Assembly (NCBI GenBank): GCA_902622575.1
Contig: CACNQJ010000003.1
Location: 1-64,000, forward strand
Length of the DNA stretch: 64,000 nucleotides
Reading direction: 5' to 3'
Source of the DNA: an uncultured Bacteroidota bacterium
Lineage (GTDB): Bacteria; Bacteroidota; Bacteroidia; Flavobacteriales; Flavobacteriaceae
The number at the start of each line of letters is the position of its first letter. Position 1 is the first letter of the stretch. Shown piece by piece: positions 11,475-21,166 of the stretch. The position numbers and the translations under genes were made by a program. The notes beneath the pieces were generated by a model. That model ran no database searches. It had not been told where the DNA came from and saw nothing but the letters and a program-made list of their open reading frames with translations.

Positions 11475-12668
11475 ATGAATCTACATGAGTATCAAGCTAA
11501 AGAATTACTTGCTTCAAATGGAGTTAATACACAAAAAGGAAAAGTGGTATCCAAAATTTCTGAAGTTGAAGTTGCAGCTAATCAACTCAAAATAGAAACT
11601 GATACTGAATTCTTTGTTATAAAAGCTCAAATTCATGCTGGTGGACGTGGCAAGGGTGGCGGAGTTAAAGTTGCCAAAAATCTCAAAGAACTAAACGATT
11701 ATTCCTCTTCAATTTTAGGCATGATGTTAAAAACTCCACAGACACCAAAAGAAGGTAAGTTGGTCAAGAAGATATTAATCGCTGAAGATGTATACTACTC
11801 AGGACCAAATAAACATAGCGAGTTTTATGTTTCAATTTTATTAAATAGATCTACATCACGACTGATGATAATGTATTCCACGGAAGGTGGTGTAGATATT
11901 GAAATGGTAGCTGAAAATACACCTCATTTAATTTATTATGAAGAGATTGATCCATCACTAGGGCTAATGCCTAATCAAGCTAGGAAAGTTGCATTTAATT
12001 TAGGTTTATCAGGTGTTTCCTATAAGAATATGGTAAAATTTATTTCTAGTCTTTATAATGCATATGTTAAATGCGATGCTTCATTATTAGAAATCAATCC
12101 TGTTTTAAAAACCTCTGACAATAAAATTATTGCAGTAGATGCCAAGATGGTTTTAGATGATAATTCAATTTTTAGGCATAAATCCTTTCAAGATTATAGA
12201 GATGAATCAGAAGAAAATCCAGTCGAAACTGAAGCAAGATCTGTTGGTCTAAACTATGTTGATTTAGATGGTAATATTGGATGCATGGTTAACGGAGCTG
12301 GTTTAGCAATGGCTACAATGGATTTGATTAAACAATCTGGTGGAGAACCTGCCAACTTTCTTGATGTTGGAGGAACAGCTGACGCAGATAGAGTAGAAGT
12401 AGCTTTCAATTTAATTCTCCAAGATCCAAAAGTTAAAGCAGTTCTGGTTAATATTTTTGGAGGAATAGTCAGATGTGATAGAGTTGCTAATGGTATTGTT
12501 CAGGCATATAAAAATATGAGAAACAAAATCAAAGTTCCAATTATTGTAAGACTACAGGGAACTAATTCTGATGAAGGAAAAAAAATTATTGACAACTCAG
12601 GATTGCAAATATACAGTGCTACTACTTTTTCAAATCTAACTGAAAGAATCAGAGAGGTTTTAGGATAA
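11475..12668 (+). CDS. sucC: Succinate-CoA ligase (ADP-forming) subunit beta
   Basis: MNLHEYQAKELLASNGV, AQIHAGGRGKGGGVK, LLEINPVL, VNIFGGIVRCD. Confidence 0.97.
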   Translation: MNLHEYQAKELLASNGVNTQKGKVVSKISEVEVAANQLKIETDTEFFVIKAQIHAGGRGKGGGVKVAKNLKELNDYSSSILGMMLKTPQTPKEGKLVKKILIAEDVYYSGPNKHSEFYVSILLNRSTSRLMIMYSTEGGVDIEMVAENTPHLIYYEEIDPSLGLMPNQARKVAFNLGLSGVSYKNMVKFISSLYNAYVKCDASLLEINPVLKTSDNKIIAVDAKMVLDDNSIFRHKSFQDYRDESEENPVETEARSVGLNYVDLDGNIGCMVNGAGLAMATMDLIKQSGGEPANFLDVGGTADADRVEVAFNLILQDPKVKAVLVNIFGGIVRCDRVANGIVQAYKNMRNKIKVPIIVRLQGTNSDEGKKIIDNSGLQIYSATTFSNLTERIREVLG

Positions 12669-12670
12669 AT

Positions 12671-12715
12671 TGTCATTTTGTCATATTTTTTTCGATTATA
12701 ACTGACATAAAGTCA
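12671..12715. promoter_or_regulatory. Candidate operator upstream of hsp20: two TGTCA-type 13-mers in inverted orientation
   Basis: TGTCATTTTGTCA (12671-12683) and TGACATAAAGTCA (12703-12715; reverse complement TGACTTTATGTCA) in the sucC-hsp20 gap. Confidence 0.4.
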
Positions 12716-12781
12716 TAAAAATTCATTTGGTCTACATTTTGAATTATTGCAATAAAAATGTTTAATTAAAATTTAATAATT

Positions 12782-13186
12782 ATGAATATTATAAAAAGAA
12801 CAAATTATCCGATCTTATTTGATGAATTTTTTAATGACTTCTTTAATGTTCAATCGTCGAGTATTCCTCCTCATAACATAATGGAGTCAGATAATGATTT
12901 TCAAATTGAATTTTCAGTACCAGGATCAAATAAAAAAGATTTTGAAATTGAAGTTGAAAATGATAATTTAAAAATTACAAAGAAAAAAGAAAAGATAGAC
13001 TCAGCTAATAATTACAATAGGCAGGAATTTAATTATAGCTATTTTGAAAAATCGTTTTTCTTACCTGATTCAATTGATCAAAATAAGATAACTTCAAAAT
13101 ATGATAATGGAATATTAAAAATTTTACTTCCAAAGAAAAAAGAGGTAATAATCCAAAATCAAAGAAAGTTTATCACAGTTAAATAA
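12782..13186 (+). CDS. Small heat shock protein, Hsp20/alpha-crystallin family
   Basis: 134 aa with alpha-crystallin features (FQIEFSVPGSNKKDFEIEVENDNLKITKK; YDNGILKILLPKKKE). Confidence 0.92.
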   Translation: MNIIKRTNYPILFDEFFNDFFNVQSSSIPPHNIMESDNDFQIEFSVPGSNKKDFEIEVENDNLKITKKKEKIDSANNYNRQEFNYSYFEKSFFLPDSIDQNKITSKYDNGILKILLPKKKEVIIQNQRKFITVK

Positions 13187-13191
13187 AAAAG

Positions 13192-13217
13192 AAGCGGGTT
13201 TTACCCGCTTTTTTTAT
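13192..13217. terminator. Bidirectional Rho-independent terminator between hsp20 and uvrB
   Basis: AAGCGGGT-TTT-ACCCGCTT stem with a T-tract on + and an A-tract upstream (T-tract on -); overlaps the uvrB stop codon. Confidence 0.88.
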
Positions 13218-15192
13218 AGCCAGCTATTAAGTCTCTTAACCTAGCAGCTTCAATAAAGTCTAACTCTTTTGCAGCTTTAACCATATCTTTTCTTAAATCT
13301 GCAATTATTTTTTTCCTTTTATCGGCTGAGATATTATGATTAATATTAATGACATTTGTAGTGTCTTTTTTGATATTTAAATCAACTTCTTCTTTCTTAT
13401 GAAATGTTGTTTTTATATTTTTTTGGATTTGAGTGGGGCTGATATTATTAATCCTATTAAAATCCATCTGTTTTTTTCTTCGCTCTAAAGTTGTTTTTAC
13501 AGTATTCTTTATGCTTTCAGTTTCTTTGTCAGCATACATTATCGCTTTACCATTAATATTTCTTGCTGCCCTTCCTATAGTTTGTATTAATGATCTTTTA
13601 CTTCTTAAAAATCCTTCCTTGTCTGCATCTAATATTATTACCAAAGAAACCTCTGGAAGGTCCAACCCTTCACGTAATAGATTAACACCAACCAAAACAT
13701 CAAAAGCACCAATTCTTAATTCATTTAAAATTTCAACTCTTTCAATTGTGTCAATATCACTGTGGATGTAGCGAGACTTTACATTTACTTTATTAAAAAA
13801 ACTGACAAGTTCCTCTGCCATTTTTTTAGTTAGTGTTGTGATTAGAACTCTCTCATTGTTTTTAACTACTTTCTGGACCTCATTTAACACGTCATCTATC
13901 TGATTTTCGGTTGATTTAATTTCAATTTCTGGATCTAATAATCCAGTTGGTCTTATTATTTGTTCAACTATAATTCCTTCAGATTTGTTCAACTCATAGT
14001 CTGAGGGGGTGGCACTAACAAAAATTACTTGGTTTTGCAAACCCTCGAATTCCTCAAAAGTAAGCGGTCTATTATCCATGGCAGATGGTAGTCTAAATCC
14101 ATACTCTACTAAATTTTCTTTTCTACTTCTATCTCCACCATACATCGCTCTAATTTGTGGTAATGTAACATGACTTTCATCAATAATTGTTAGAAAATCG
14201 TCTGGGAAATAATCAATTAAACAAAATGGTCTTGTTCCAGGTTCACGGCCATCTATGTATCTTGAATAATTTTCAATTCCAGAGCAATAACCTAGCTCTT
14301 GCATCATTTCAATGTCAAACAGCGTTCTTTCATTTAATCTTTTCGCCTCTAAATTTTTACCAACCTCCTTGAAAAAAGTAACTTGTTTACCTAAATCTAA
14401 TTGAATTTGGGTAATTGCCTTTTGAAGTGCACTTTCTTGAGTAGAGAACATGTTGGCAGGGTATATTGATATCGAATCAACTTTTCGCATTTTTTTATTT
14501 TCAGAATATAAGATTTCATCAATTGATTCAATTTCATCTCCAAAAAAATTAATTCTAATTATACAATCTCTATAGCTCAAGCTAACATCAATTACATCTC
14601 CAGTAACCCTGAAATTTCCAGGGCTCAAATCTGATGTTGCTCGACTGTAAAGAGAATTAGATAACCTTTTTAACAATGATGTTCTACTAATTCTCGAATT
14701 TAAATCAATATTTATGGTATTTTTCTTGTAATCAACGGGATTTCCAATTCCATAAAGACATGAAACAGATGCTACAACAATTACATCTTTTCTGCCAGAT
14801 AATAGGCTTGTCGTAGCACTGAGTCTCAATTTTTCAATTTCTTCATTTATTGATAGGTCTTTTTCAATGTATGTATTTGTAACAGGGATATATGCTTCTG
14901 GTTGATAGTAATCATAATAAGAGACAAAATATTCTACTAAATTTTCAGGAAAATACTCCTTAAACTCTTTGTAAAGTTGGGCTGCTAAAGTTTTATTGTG
15001 AGCTATTACAAGTGTGGGCTGATTAATTTCCTTTATAACATTCGCTACAGTGAATGTTTTACCAGATCCAGTCACACCCTCCAATGCCTGATATCTTACC
15101 CTTTCTCTAATTCCATTTACCAAATTTAAAATTGCAGCTGGCTGATCCCCTGATGGATTATAATTGGACTTAAGATTGAAATTAAACATCAA
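13201..15192 (-). CDS. uvrB: Excinuclease ABC subunit B
   Basis: ALEGVTGSGKTFTVANVI, YYDYYQPEAYIP, SATPSDYE, GVNLLREGLDLPEVSLV, C-terminal UVR motif. Confidence 0.97.
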   Translation of the reverse strand: MMFNFNLKSNYNPSGDQPAAILNLVNGIRERVRYQALEGVTGSGKTFTVANVIKEINQPTLVIAHNKTLAAQLYKEFKEYFPENLVEYFVSYYDYYQPEAYIPVTNTYIEKDLSINEEIEKLRLSATTSLLSGRKDVIVVASVSCLYGIGNPVDYKKNTINIDLNSRISRTSLLKRLSNSLYSRATSDLSPGNFRVTGDVIDVSLSYRDCIIRINFFGDEIESIDEILYSENKKMRKVDSISIYPANMFSTQESALQKAITQIQLDLGKQVTFFKEVGKNLEAKRLNERTLFDIEMMQELGYCSGIENYSRYIDGREPGTRPFCLIDYFPDDFLTIIDESHVTLPQIRAMYGGDRSRKENLVEYGFRLPSAMDNRPLTFEEFEGLQNQVIFVSATPSDYELNKSEGIIVEQIIRPTGLLDPEIEIKSTENQIDDVLNEVQKVVKNNERVLITTLTKKMAEELVSFFNKVNVKSRYIHSDIDTIERVEILNELRIGAFDVLVGVNLLREGLDLPEVSLVIILDADKEGFLRSKRSLIQTIGRAARNINGKAIMYADKETESIKNTVKTTLERRKKQMDFNRINNISPTQIQKNIKTTFHKKEEVDLNIKKDTTNVININHNISADKRKKIIADLRKDMVKAAKELDFIEAARLRDLIAGYKKSG

Positions 15193-15266
15193 ATAAATTA
15201 ACTTGCAAAATTACAAATTAGATAGTTTTAAATCTAAAAATTATAGTTTTACTTAAAATTAGACTT

Positions 15267-16337
15267 TTGAAAAATAATGATGATGTTAAAATATCGAGAA
15301 AGAAACCCTCCTTTAAGATTTCAAAAAAACTTGATAGCTACCTTAAATCATATAAAAGAGTTCAGAAAATACCAATTGAATATTCTGACTTATTGAGATA
15401 TGTTGGATCAGTTAAGGTTACAGATGATAAAGATGCTGATACACTTTGGCAAAGAGTATTCTTTAATGAAAACGAGAGATCAGAAATTGAAAATAATCTT
15501 AAAACCGTATATAATTTACTTTACTCTGATGGTAGTAATGATAGTTTTGATTTTCTAGTAGTCGATGCAATAGATTATTGCACATTTGGAAACTCAAATC
15601 CATTTAGAATTAAAATTAGAAACAGTTTAAACGATAATTTTACTTATTATTACGTCAAAATTGCTGATTCATCAAGAGTTTATGGACTTGAGTTTGAGCA
15701 TTTAACTTCACCTTATAATTTAAATTTCATTGTTTATAATGAAACGCTAATCGAGGAACATATAGCAGGGATACCTGGAGATGATTTTTTTAGTAATTAT
15801 TTAAAAAAATGTTCTATAAGAGAACAATCTCAAATTGCAAAAGAGTTTGTAAAATTTAGTGAAAGATGTATGATAAGACTATTAGGTGATATGAGGGCCT
15901 ACAACTATGTAATAATACCTACACATGATTTTGATCAAGTTGTATATAAAATTAGGGCAATTGATTTTGATCAACAGTCATATGAGGGTGAATTTTCTGT
16001 TTATAGACCTCAGCTTTACAAAGAAAACAGACCAATTGTTGAGCTAATAAAAGACAGGTTGATAAATAGCTCAATTAATCAGTATAAAGTAGAGGAGAGA
16101 GCAATAATTGTAAAGAGAATTTTGGGATCTAAAGAAAGAGTAGATAGTCTTTTAAGTTCAATGAAAAATGATATAATTTCGTCAAATGAAAACGTACGAA
16201 ATCTAGCTAGACAAATTTATCATCTAACCCATGACAATAAGTTTAAATTTTCAAAATCAATGGGAGATATCATGGGAAGTTCTATAGATTACATGATCAA
16301 CAACTATGAAAATCACTCGATGTTGAGAACAAATTAA
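15267..16337 (+). CDS. Conserved hypothetical protein, possible divergent kinase-like (APH-like) fold
   Basis: 356 aa; GDMRAYNYVI...IRAIDFDQ resembles the catalytic loop/metal-binding pattern of kinase-like phosphotransferases; otherwise unrecognised. Confidence 0.55.
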   Translation: MKNNDDVKISRKKPSFKISKKLDSYLKSYKRVQKIPIEYSDLLRYVGSVKVTDDKDADTLWQRVFFNENERSEIENNLKTVYNLLYSDGSNDSFDFLVVDAIDYCTFGNSNPFRIKIRNSLNDNFTYYYVKIADSSRVYGLEFEHLTSPYNLNFIVYNETLIEEHIAGIPGDDFFSNYLKKCSIREQSQIAKEFVKFSERCMIRLLGDMRAYNYVIIPTHDFDQVVYKIRAIDFDQQSYEGEFSVYRPQLYKENRPIVELIKDRLINSSINQYKVEERAIIVKRILGSKERVDSLLSSMKNDIISSNENVRNLARQIYHLTHDNKFKFSKSMGDIMGSSIDYMINNYENHSMLRTN

Positions 16338-16744
16338 TCTTCAACACTCAAAAACCAAAAAAATTGAGATCCAAAAATTAAAACTGCTATTAAAAGATGG
16401 AGGGGCTGTGAGAGAAGGGGAAATGAGAAGTAATACATTGATGCACCTGCAATGATTTCAATAAAAATTAAAACTAAAATTATAGTTATCCATTTGGTAG
16501 TAATCTGAAGTTTTCTAGCAATAAAGAACAATAGAGCATTTGAAATAAGTATAAAAATGGAAAAGCTTCTGTGTATAAAAAAATTCAATTCAGGATCTGA
16601 GAGCCATAAACTTTTATTTTCAAAACCATAAAAATCAATATTAATATCTATAAATTCTCTGACTTTTAATCCAATTAAAATTTGAATCAACATTATAAAC
16701 ATAGATAATGCAATTAGCCTTTTTAAAAAATTAATATTTAGCAT
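16334..16744 (-). CDS. Heme A synthase (CtaA/COX15-type), C-terminal half
   Basis: Four TM segments; LIQILIGLKVREFID, FFIHRSFSIFIL and SQPLHLLIAVLIF retain the C-half His residues. Confidence 0.75.
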   Translation of the reverse strand: MLNINFLKRLIALSMFIMLIQILIGLKVREFIDINIDFYGFENKSLWLSDPELNFFIHRSFSIFILISNALLFFIARKLQITTKWITIILVLIFIEIIAGASMYYFSFPLLSQPLHLLIAVLIFGSQFFWFLSVED

Positions 16745-17327
16745 CAGATTTTTTTATAATATATATTATTAAACAAACTATGACAATTGCCATCAGCATA
16801 TGTATTGAAATTTTATAAGGGGATAGATTTGAATCTACAACTAATTTTCCCAACCAAGCTTGGAAACCCATTGACAACACAACTAAACCTGAAAGAAATG
16901 TTACGTTTTTATTTTTTTTATATTCGTAGGTCGATAAAAAAAACATAATTAAAGTAGAAAATCCTGCAATTGCCCCAATTAATCTATTTATAAATTCAAA
17001 CCATGTATTTAGTGGATCAAATTTAGTGTAATCATGTTTTGTATATGGAATCCAATTACTGGATTCAAAACTTTCCTCTGAAATAAATTTATTCTTCGAA
17101 TTATAAAACTTTTCTTTATAAAGAATCATAACTCCTTCACCATAAATTTGATTTGGTTTCCAGGTTATTTTGTCAATGCTTGTGGGTGGAATTAAATATC
17201 CAAAACATTTAGGCCAATCTGGGCAACCCATTCCACTTCCTGTCATTCTAACAAGTGAGCCAGCTAGTATGACAAATAATACTAATAATAGAGATAATTT
17301 ACTAAAAAAAATAAAATTTTTATTCAT
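16731..17327 (-). CDS. Heme A synthase (CtaA/COX15-type), N-terminal half
   Basis: VILAGSLVRMTGSGMGCPDWPKCFGYLIPPT, EFINRLIGAIAGF, SIHMLMAIVIVCLI; typical COX15 N-half, overlaps the C-half ORF by 14 bp. Confidence 0.82.
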   Translation of the reverse strand: MNKNFIFFSKLSLLLVLFVILAGSLVRMTGSGMGCPDWPKCFGYLIPPTSIDKITWKPNQIYGEGVMILYKEKFYNSKNKFISEESFESSNWIPYTKHDYTKFDPLNTWFEFINRLIGAIAGFSTLIMFFLSTYEYKKNKNVTFLSGLVVLSMGFQAWLGKLVVDSNLSPYKISIHMLMAIVIVCLIIYIIKKSDAKY

Positions 17328-18738
17328 TTGTACTTAAACCTAATTTTTTCCCCTTTTTAATCATCAATTTCTTAGCATCATCATAAGAATTAGCTATGTC
17401 TCCATTCAAAATAGACTCTTTAATGAAATCCTTAATTATTCCAATTTCTTTGCAGGGTTTTAAATTGAAATAGTTCATTATTTCTTCTCCAGTAACTGGT
17501 GGTTGAAAGTTTCGAATTTGATCTCTTTCTTCTACTATTTTTATTTTTTCTCTAACAATTTTGAAATTATTAAGATATTTTTTTTGAAGAAATTCATTTT
17601 TAGTTGTAATGTCAGCTTCACATAATATAAGTAGGTCATCGATATCATCACCAGCATCATAAATTAACCTTCTAACAGCTGAATCTGTAATATTTTCTAA
17701 AGAAAGCACTATTGGTCTTGAACTTAGAGAAACAAGTTTTTTTACATAAATTAATTTATCATTTAAAGGTAATTTCAGTCTTCTAAAAATTTTATCAACC
17801 ATTTTAGATCCCACGTATTCATGACCATGAAAGGTCCATCCAATTTTTTTATCAAATTTTTTTGTTTTAGGTTTTCCTATATCGTGTAACAACGCAACCC
17901 ATCTAAGCCAGAGCTTATCAGTTGTTCTACAAATATTATCTACCACTTTTAAAGTGTGATGGAAGTTGTCTTTGTGTGTTTTTCCTTCAATCTCATCTAC
18001 ACCACTTAGATCGCAAATTTCAGGCAAAATAATTCTTAGAAGCCCCGCATCATTTAATGCTTTAAATCCAATTGATGGATTTTTAGACATTAAAATTTTA
18101 TTCAATTCAATATTTATCCTCTCTTTTGAAATAATTTCAATTCTGTCTTTTTCTTTTTTTATAAAGTCAATATTCTGTTTATCAATTTTAAAGTCTAATT
18201 GTGAAGCGAATCTTGCCGCCCTAAACATTCTCAGAGGATCATCATGAAATGTGACTTGTGGGTCTAAAGGAGTTTTAATAATTTTCCTTTTCAAATCGGT
18301 AATACCATCAAATAAGTCAATAACTTTTCCAAAGTTTTTTTTATTTAAAGAAATAGCTAACGTATTAATTGTAAAGTCTCGCCTAGATAAATCATCTTGT
18401 AGTGTTCCTATCTCAATATCAGGGTTTCTACTGTTGCTACTATAACTTTCTTTTCTCGAACCAACAAATTCAATATCACATCCTTTAGTATTTAACATAG
18501 CAGTACCATATTTTTTGAAAATATGTATCTTTCCATTAACTTTTTTTGCAAAACCAAGAGCAAAATCTATTCCATTACCAATTACTAAAACATCAATATC
18601 TTTTGATTGTCTTTCTAAGATTAGATCTCTTACAAAACCTCCAACTAAGTATATCTCTACATTCTCTTCTTTAGAATAATTAGAAATTAAATTAATTATT
18701 GGATAGTGAATGTTTTTTGTAATGAGTTTTTTCATCAA
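17320..18738 (-). CDS. CCA tRNA nucleotidyltransferase / poly(A) polymerase family protein with HD domain
   Basis: LVGGFVRDLILERQSKDIDVLVIG, RRDFTINTLA, DDPLRMFRAARFASQL, HD motif WVALLHDIGKPKTK. Confidence 0.93.
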   Translation of the reverse strand: MMKKLITKNIHYPIINLISNYSKEENVEIYLVGGFVRDLILERQSKDIDVLVIGNGIDFALGFAKKVNGKIHIFKKYGTAMLNTKGCDIEFVGSRKESYSSNSRNPDIEIGTLQDDLSRRDFTINTLAISLNKKNFGKVIDLFDGITDLKRKIIKTPLDPQVTFHDDPLRMFRAARFASQLDFKIDKQNIDFIKKEKDRIEIISKERINIELNKILMSKNPSIGFKALNDAGLLRIILPEICDLSGVDEIEGKTHKDNFHHTLKVVDNICRTTDKLWLRWVALLHDIGKPKTKKFDKKIGWTFHGHEYVGSKMVDKIFRRLKLPLNDKLIYVKKLVSLSSRPIVLSLENITDSAVRRLIYDAGDDIDDLLILCEADITTKNEFLQKKYLNNFKIVREKIKIVEERDQIRNFQPPVTGEEIMNYFNLKPCKEIGIIKDFIKESILNGDIANSYDDAKKLMIKKGKKLGLSTNE

Positions 18739-18741
18739 TAC

Positions 18742-19278
18742 TTATCTAATTTTTATAAAACTTTTATTATCCTTAATTTCAATTATGCTTGAGGGTTTTG
18801 ACCTACTAACATCGTTTGTTTTTACAAAATAATCAACTTGATCAATGATGTTGTTATCAATATCATGCATAGTTCTGGGAAATGGCAATCCACTAAGATT
18901 TGCAGATGTTGAGGTTATGGGATTATTTAATCCGGAAATTATGTCAATACAAAATTTATTTTTAGGAATTCTAACGGCAATAGAATTATTTGAAAATAAA
19001 GTAGATTTCAAATTTTTAAAAATTAATGTGGTTGGGGACTTTTGCATAAGAAATTCAAAAGCGAAATCTGGTATATTTTCTACATACCTACTCAACATAT
19101 CTAAATCACTCATCAGGAAAATTAATGATTTATTTGGTTCACTTTTCTTTATGGTATTAATTTTTCTTACTGCATTTAAATTATGAGCATCACAACCAAG
19201 TCCGTAAATTGTATCGGTAGGATATAAAATAATACCACCGTTTTTTAATACATTAATACATTTTACAACGTCACTCAT
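18742..19278 (-). CDS. Sua5/YciO/YrdC-type L-threonylcarbamoyladenylate synthase
   Basis: GGIILYPTDTIYGLGCDAHN, VRIPKN, PITSTSANLSG. Confidence 0.9.
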   Translation of the reverse strand: MSDVVKCINVLKNGGIILYPTDTIYGLGCDAHNLNAVRKINTIKKSEPNKSLIFLMSDLDMLSRYVENIPDFAFEFLMQKSPTTLIFKNLKSTLFSNNSIAVRIPKNKFCIDIISGLNNPITSTSANLSGLPFPRTMHDIDNNIIDQVDYFVKTNDVSRSKPSSIIEIKDNKSFIKIR

Positions 19279-19305
19279 CCTAAATTTAAACTTTAATATT
19301 ATTTA

Positions 19306-20112
19306 TTAGACCGAGACTTTGAAATCTCTTAAAGCATCATTAAGGGATGTTTTCTTATTGGTACTTTCTTTTCTTTTACCAATAATTAATGCACAAGGCA
19401 CATTGAAAGTACCTGCACTAAAATCTTTTGGCTCAGATCCAGGAATTACAACTGACTTTTCGGGAATATATCCTTTCAAATATTTTGGTTCATCACCTGT
19501 TACATCAATAATTTTAGTTGAGGATGTTAAAACTACATTTGCACCTAGAACTGCTTCACTTTCAACTTTCACTCCCTCAACAATAATACTCCTAGATCCC
19601 AAAAAAACATTGTCCTCAATAATCACAGGGGAAGCTTGTACTGGTTCCAGTACACCACCAATTCCTACTCCTCCACTAATGTGAACATTTTTCCCAATCT
19701 GTGCACAACTTCCAACAGTAGCCCAAGTATCAACCATAGTCCCAGACCCAACATGTGCACCTATATTTACATAACTTGGCATTAATATCACTCCTTTATC
19801 AATAAAAGACCCGTATCTACTTATTGCATGTGGAACAACTCTGATCCCTTTTTCCAAATAGTTTTTTTTTAAGGGAATTTTATCATGAAATTCAAATGGT
19901 CCAACCTCAACTGATTTCATTTTCATTATTGGAAAATATAGAATCACCGCTTTCTTTACCCAATCATTAACGCTCCAAACACCATTATTTTTATTGGCAA
20001 TTCTAATTTGTCCTCTGTCCAGCATATCAATAGTTTGACAAATAGCATTTTTGGTTGTATCATTCTCTAATAATGATCTATTTTCCCATGCTGATTCAAT
20101 CAATTCTTTCAT
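19306..20112 (-). CDS. dapD: 2,3,4,5-tetrahydropyridine-2,6-dicarboxylate N-succinyltransferase
   Basis: Left-handed beta-helix hexapeptide repeats; RVVPHAISRYGSFIDKGVILMPSYVNIGAHVGSGTMVDTWATVGSCAQIGKNVHISGGVGIGGVLEP. Start at MKELIESAW is likely; the ORF track start is 20142. Confidence 0.95.
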   Translation of the reverse strand: MKELIESAWENRSLLENDTTKNAICQTIDMLDRGQIRIANKNNGVWSVNDWVKKAVILYFPIMKMKSVEVGPFEFHDKIPLKKNYLEKGIRVVPHAISRYGSFIDKGVILMPSYVNIGAHVGSGTMVDTWATVGSCAQIGKNVHISGGVGIGGVLEPVQASPVIIEDNVFLGSRSIIVEGVKVESEAVLGANVVLTSSTKIIDVTGDEPKYLKGYIPEKSVVIPGSEPKDFSAGTFNVPCALIIGKRKESTNKKTSLNDALRDFKVSV

Positions 20113-20186
20113 TACAATTTTTTTACAAATATAATCTATCATTCAAATATATATTTAGTTAATCAGATTATAGTTAATTTTGCTTA

Positions 20187-20600
20187 GTGGGTAAAATATT
20201 AGGACTTGATTATGGAAAAAAACGATGTGGAATTTCTATAACTGATGAATTAAGATTGATAGCATCTCCATTAACCACAGTTAATACTAATGAGTTGATG
20301 AACTTTTTGGTGGAAATTGTAAAAAAAGAGAAAATTTCAATTTTGGTAATTGGTGAGCCTAAAGATATTAACGATAATTTTTTTCATTTAGAAAAATCAA
20401 TACAAGATTTTATAAAAAAAATTAAAATACACATTCCTGCTTTGGTTATCAAAAGAGAAGATGAAAGATTTACGTCCAAATTATCAAGGATTTATATAAA
20501 TCAATTGACTAATAAAAGAAGAGTCAAAGTTGATAAAAAAAATTTGGATAAAATTAGTGCTTCACTAATACTAGAATCATATTTAAAAAGAAACGAATGA
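20187..20600 (+). CDS. ruvX: Holliday junction resolvase-like RuvX/YqgF
   Basis: GKILGLDYGKKRCGISITDELRLIASPL, VIGEPKD, DERFTSKLS; GTG start. Confidence 0.88.
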   Translation: MGKILGLDYGKKRCGISITDELRLIASPLTTVNTNELMNFLVEIVKKEKISILVIGEPKDINDNFFHLEKSIQDFIKKIKIHIPALVIKREDERFTSKLSRIYINQLTNKRRVKVDKKNLDKISASLILESYLKRNE

Positions 20601-21166
20601 TATTACCTATACTATCATACGGAAATTCAATTTTAAAGAAAAAATGTTTGGACATTGATTCATCATACCCAAAACTTAGTGAATTAATTGAAAATATGTG
20701 GGAAACAATGTATAATGCTGAGGGCGTTGGGCTTGCTGCTCCCCAAGTTGGCAAACAAATTAGATTATTTATTATTGATGCTGCACCTTTTTTTGATCAA
20801 CAAGAAATTACAGATTATGAAATGAAAAATCTTAAAAGAGTTTTTATAAATCCTAAAGTAACTTTTTTAGATGATAATAAATGTAAGTTTAATGAAGGCT
20901 GTTTAAGTATACCTGATATCAGAGAAGATATAGAACGATTTGAATCTATTAATATTGATTTTTTTGATGAAAATTTTAATTCACATAGTCTAAACTTTAA
21001 TGGTATTTTATCGAGAGTAATTCTTCATGAATATGACCACATTGAAGGTATTTTATTTACAGACAAAATTTCAAAATTCAAAAGAAGTTTAATCCAAAAA
21101 AAATTACATAAAATATCTAGGGGACAGATTGATGTAAATTACCCAATGAAATTTTCTAAAAAATGA
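20597..21166 (+). CDS. def: Peptide deformylase
   Basis: GVGLAAPQVG, EGCLSIPDI, HEYDHIEGILFTD. Confidence 0.96.
   Translation: MILPILSYGNSILKKKCLDIDSSYPKLSELIENMWETMYNAEGVGLAAPQVGKQIRLFIIDAAPFFDQQEITDYEMKNLKRVFINPKVTFLDDNKCKFNEGCLSIPDIREDIERFESINIDFFDENFNSHSLNFNGILSRVILHEYDHIEGILFTDKISKFKRSLIQKKLHKISRGQIDVNYPMKFSKK

Noticed and set aside
20175-20182. TAATTTTG box before ruvX
   Set aside because: No -33 TTG at suitable spacing and only 4 bp before the GTG start; not convincing as a promoter.
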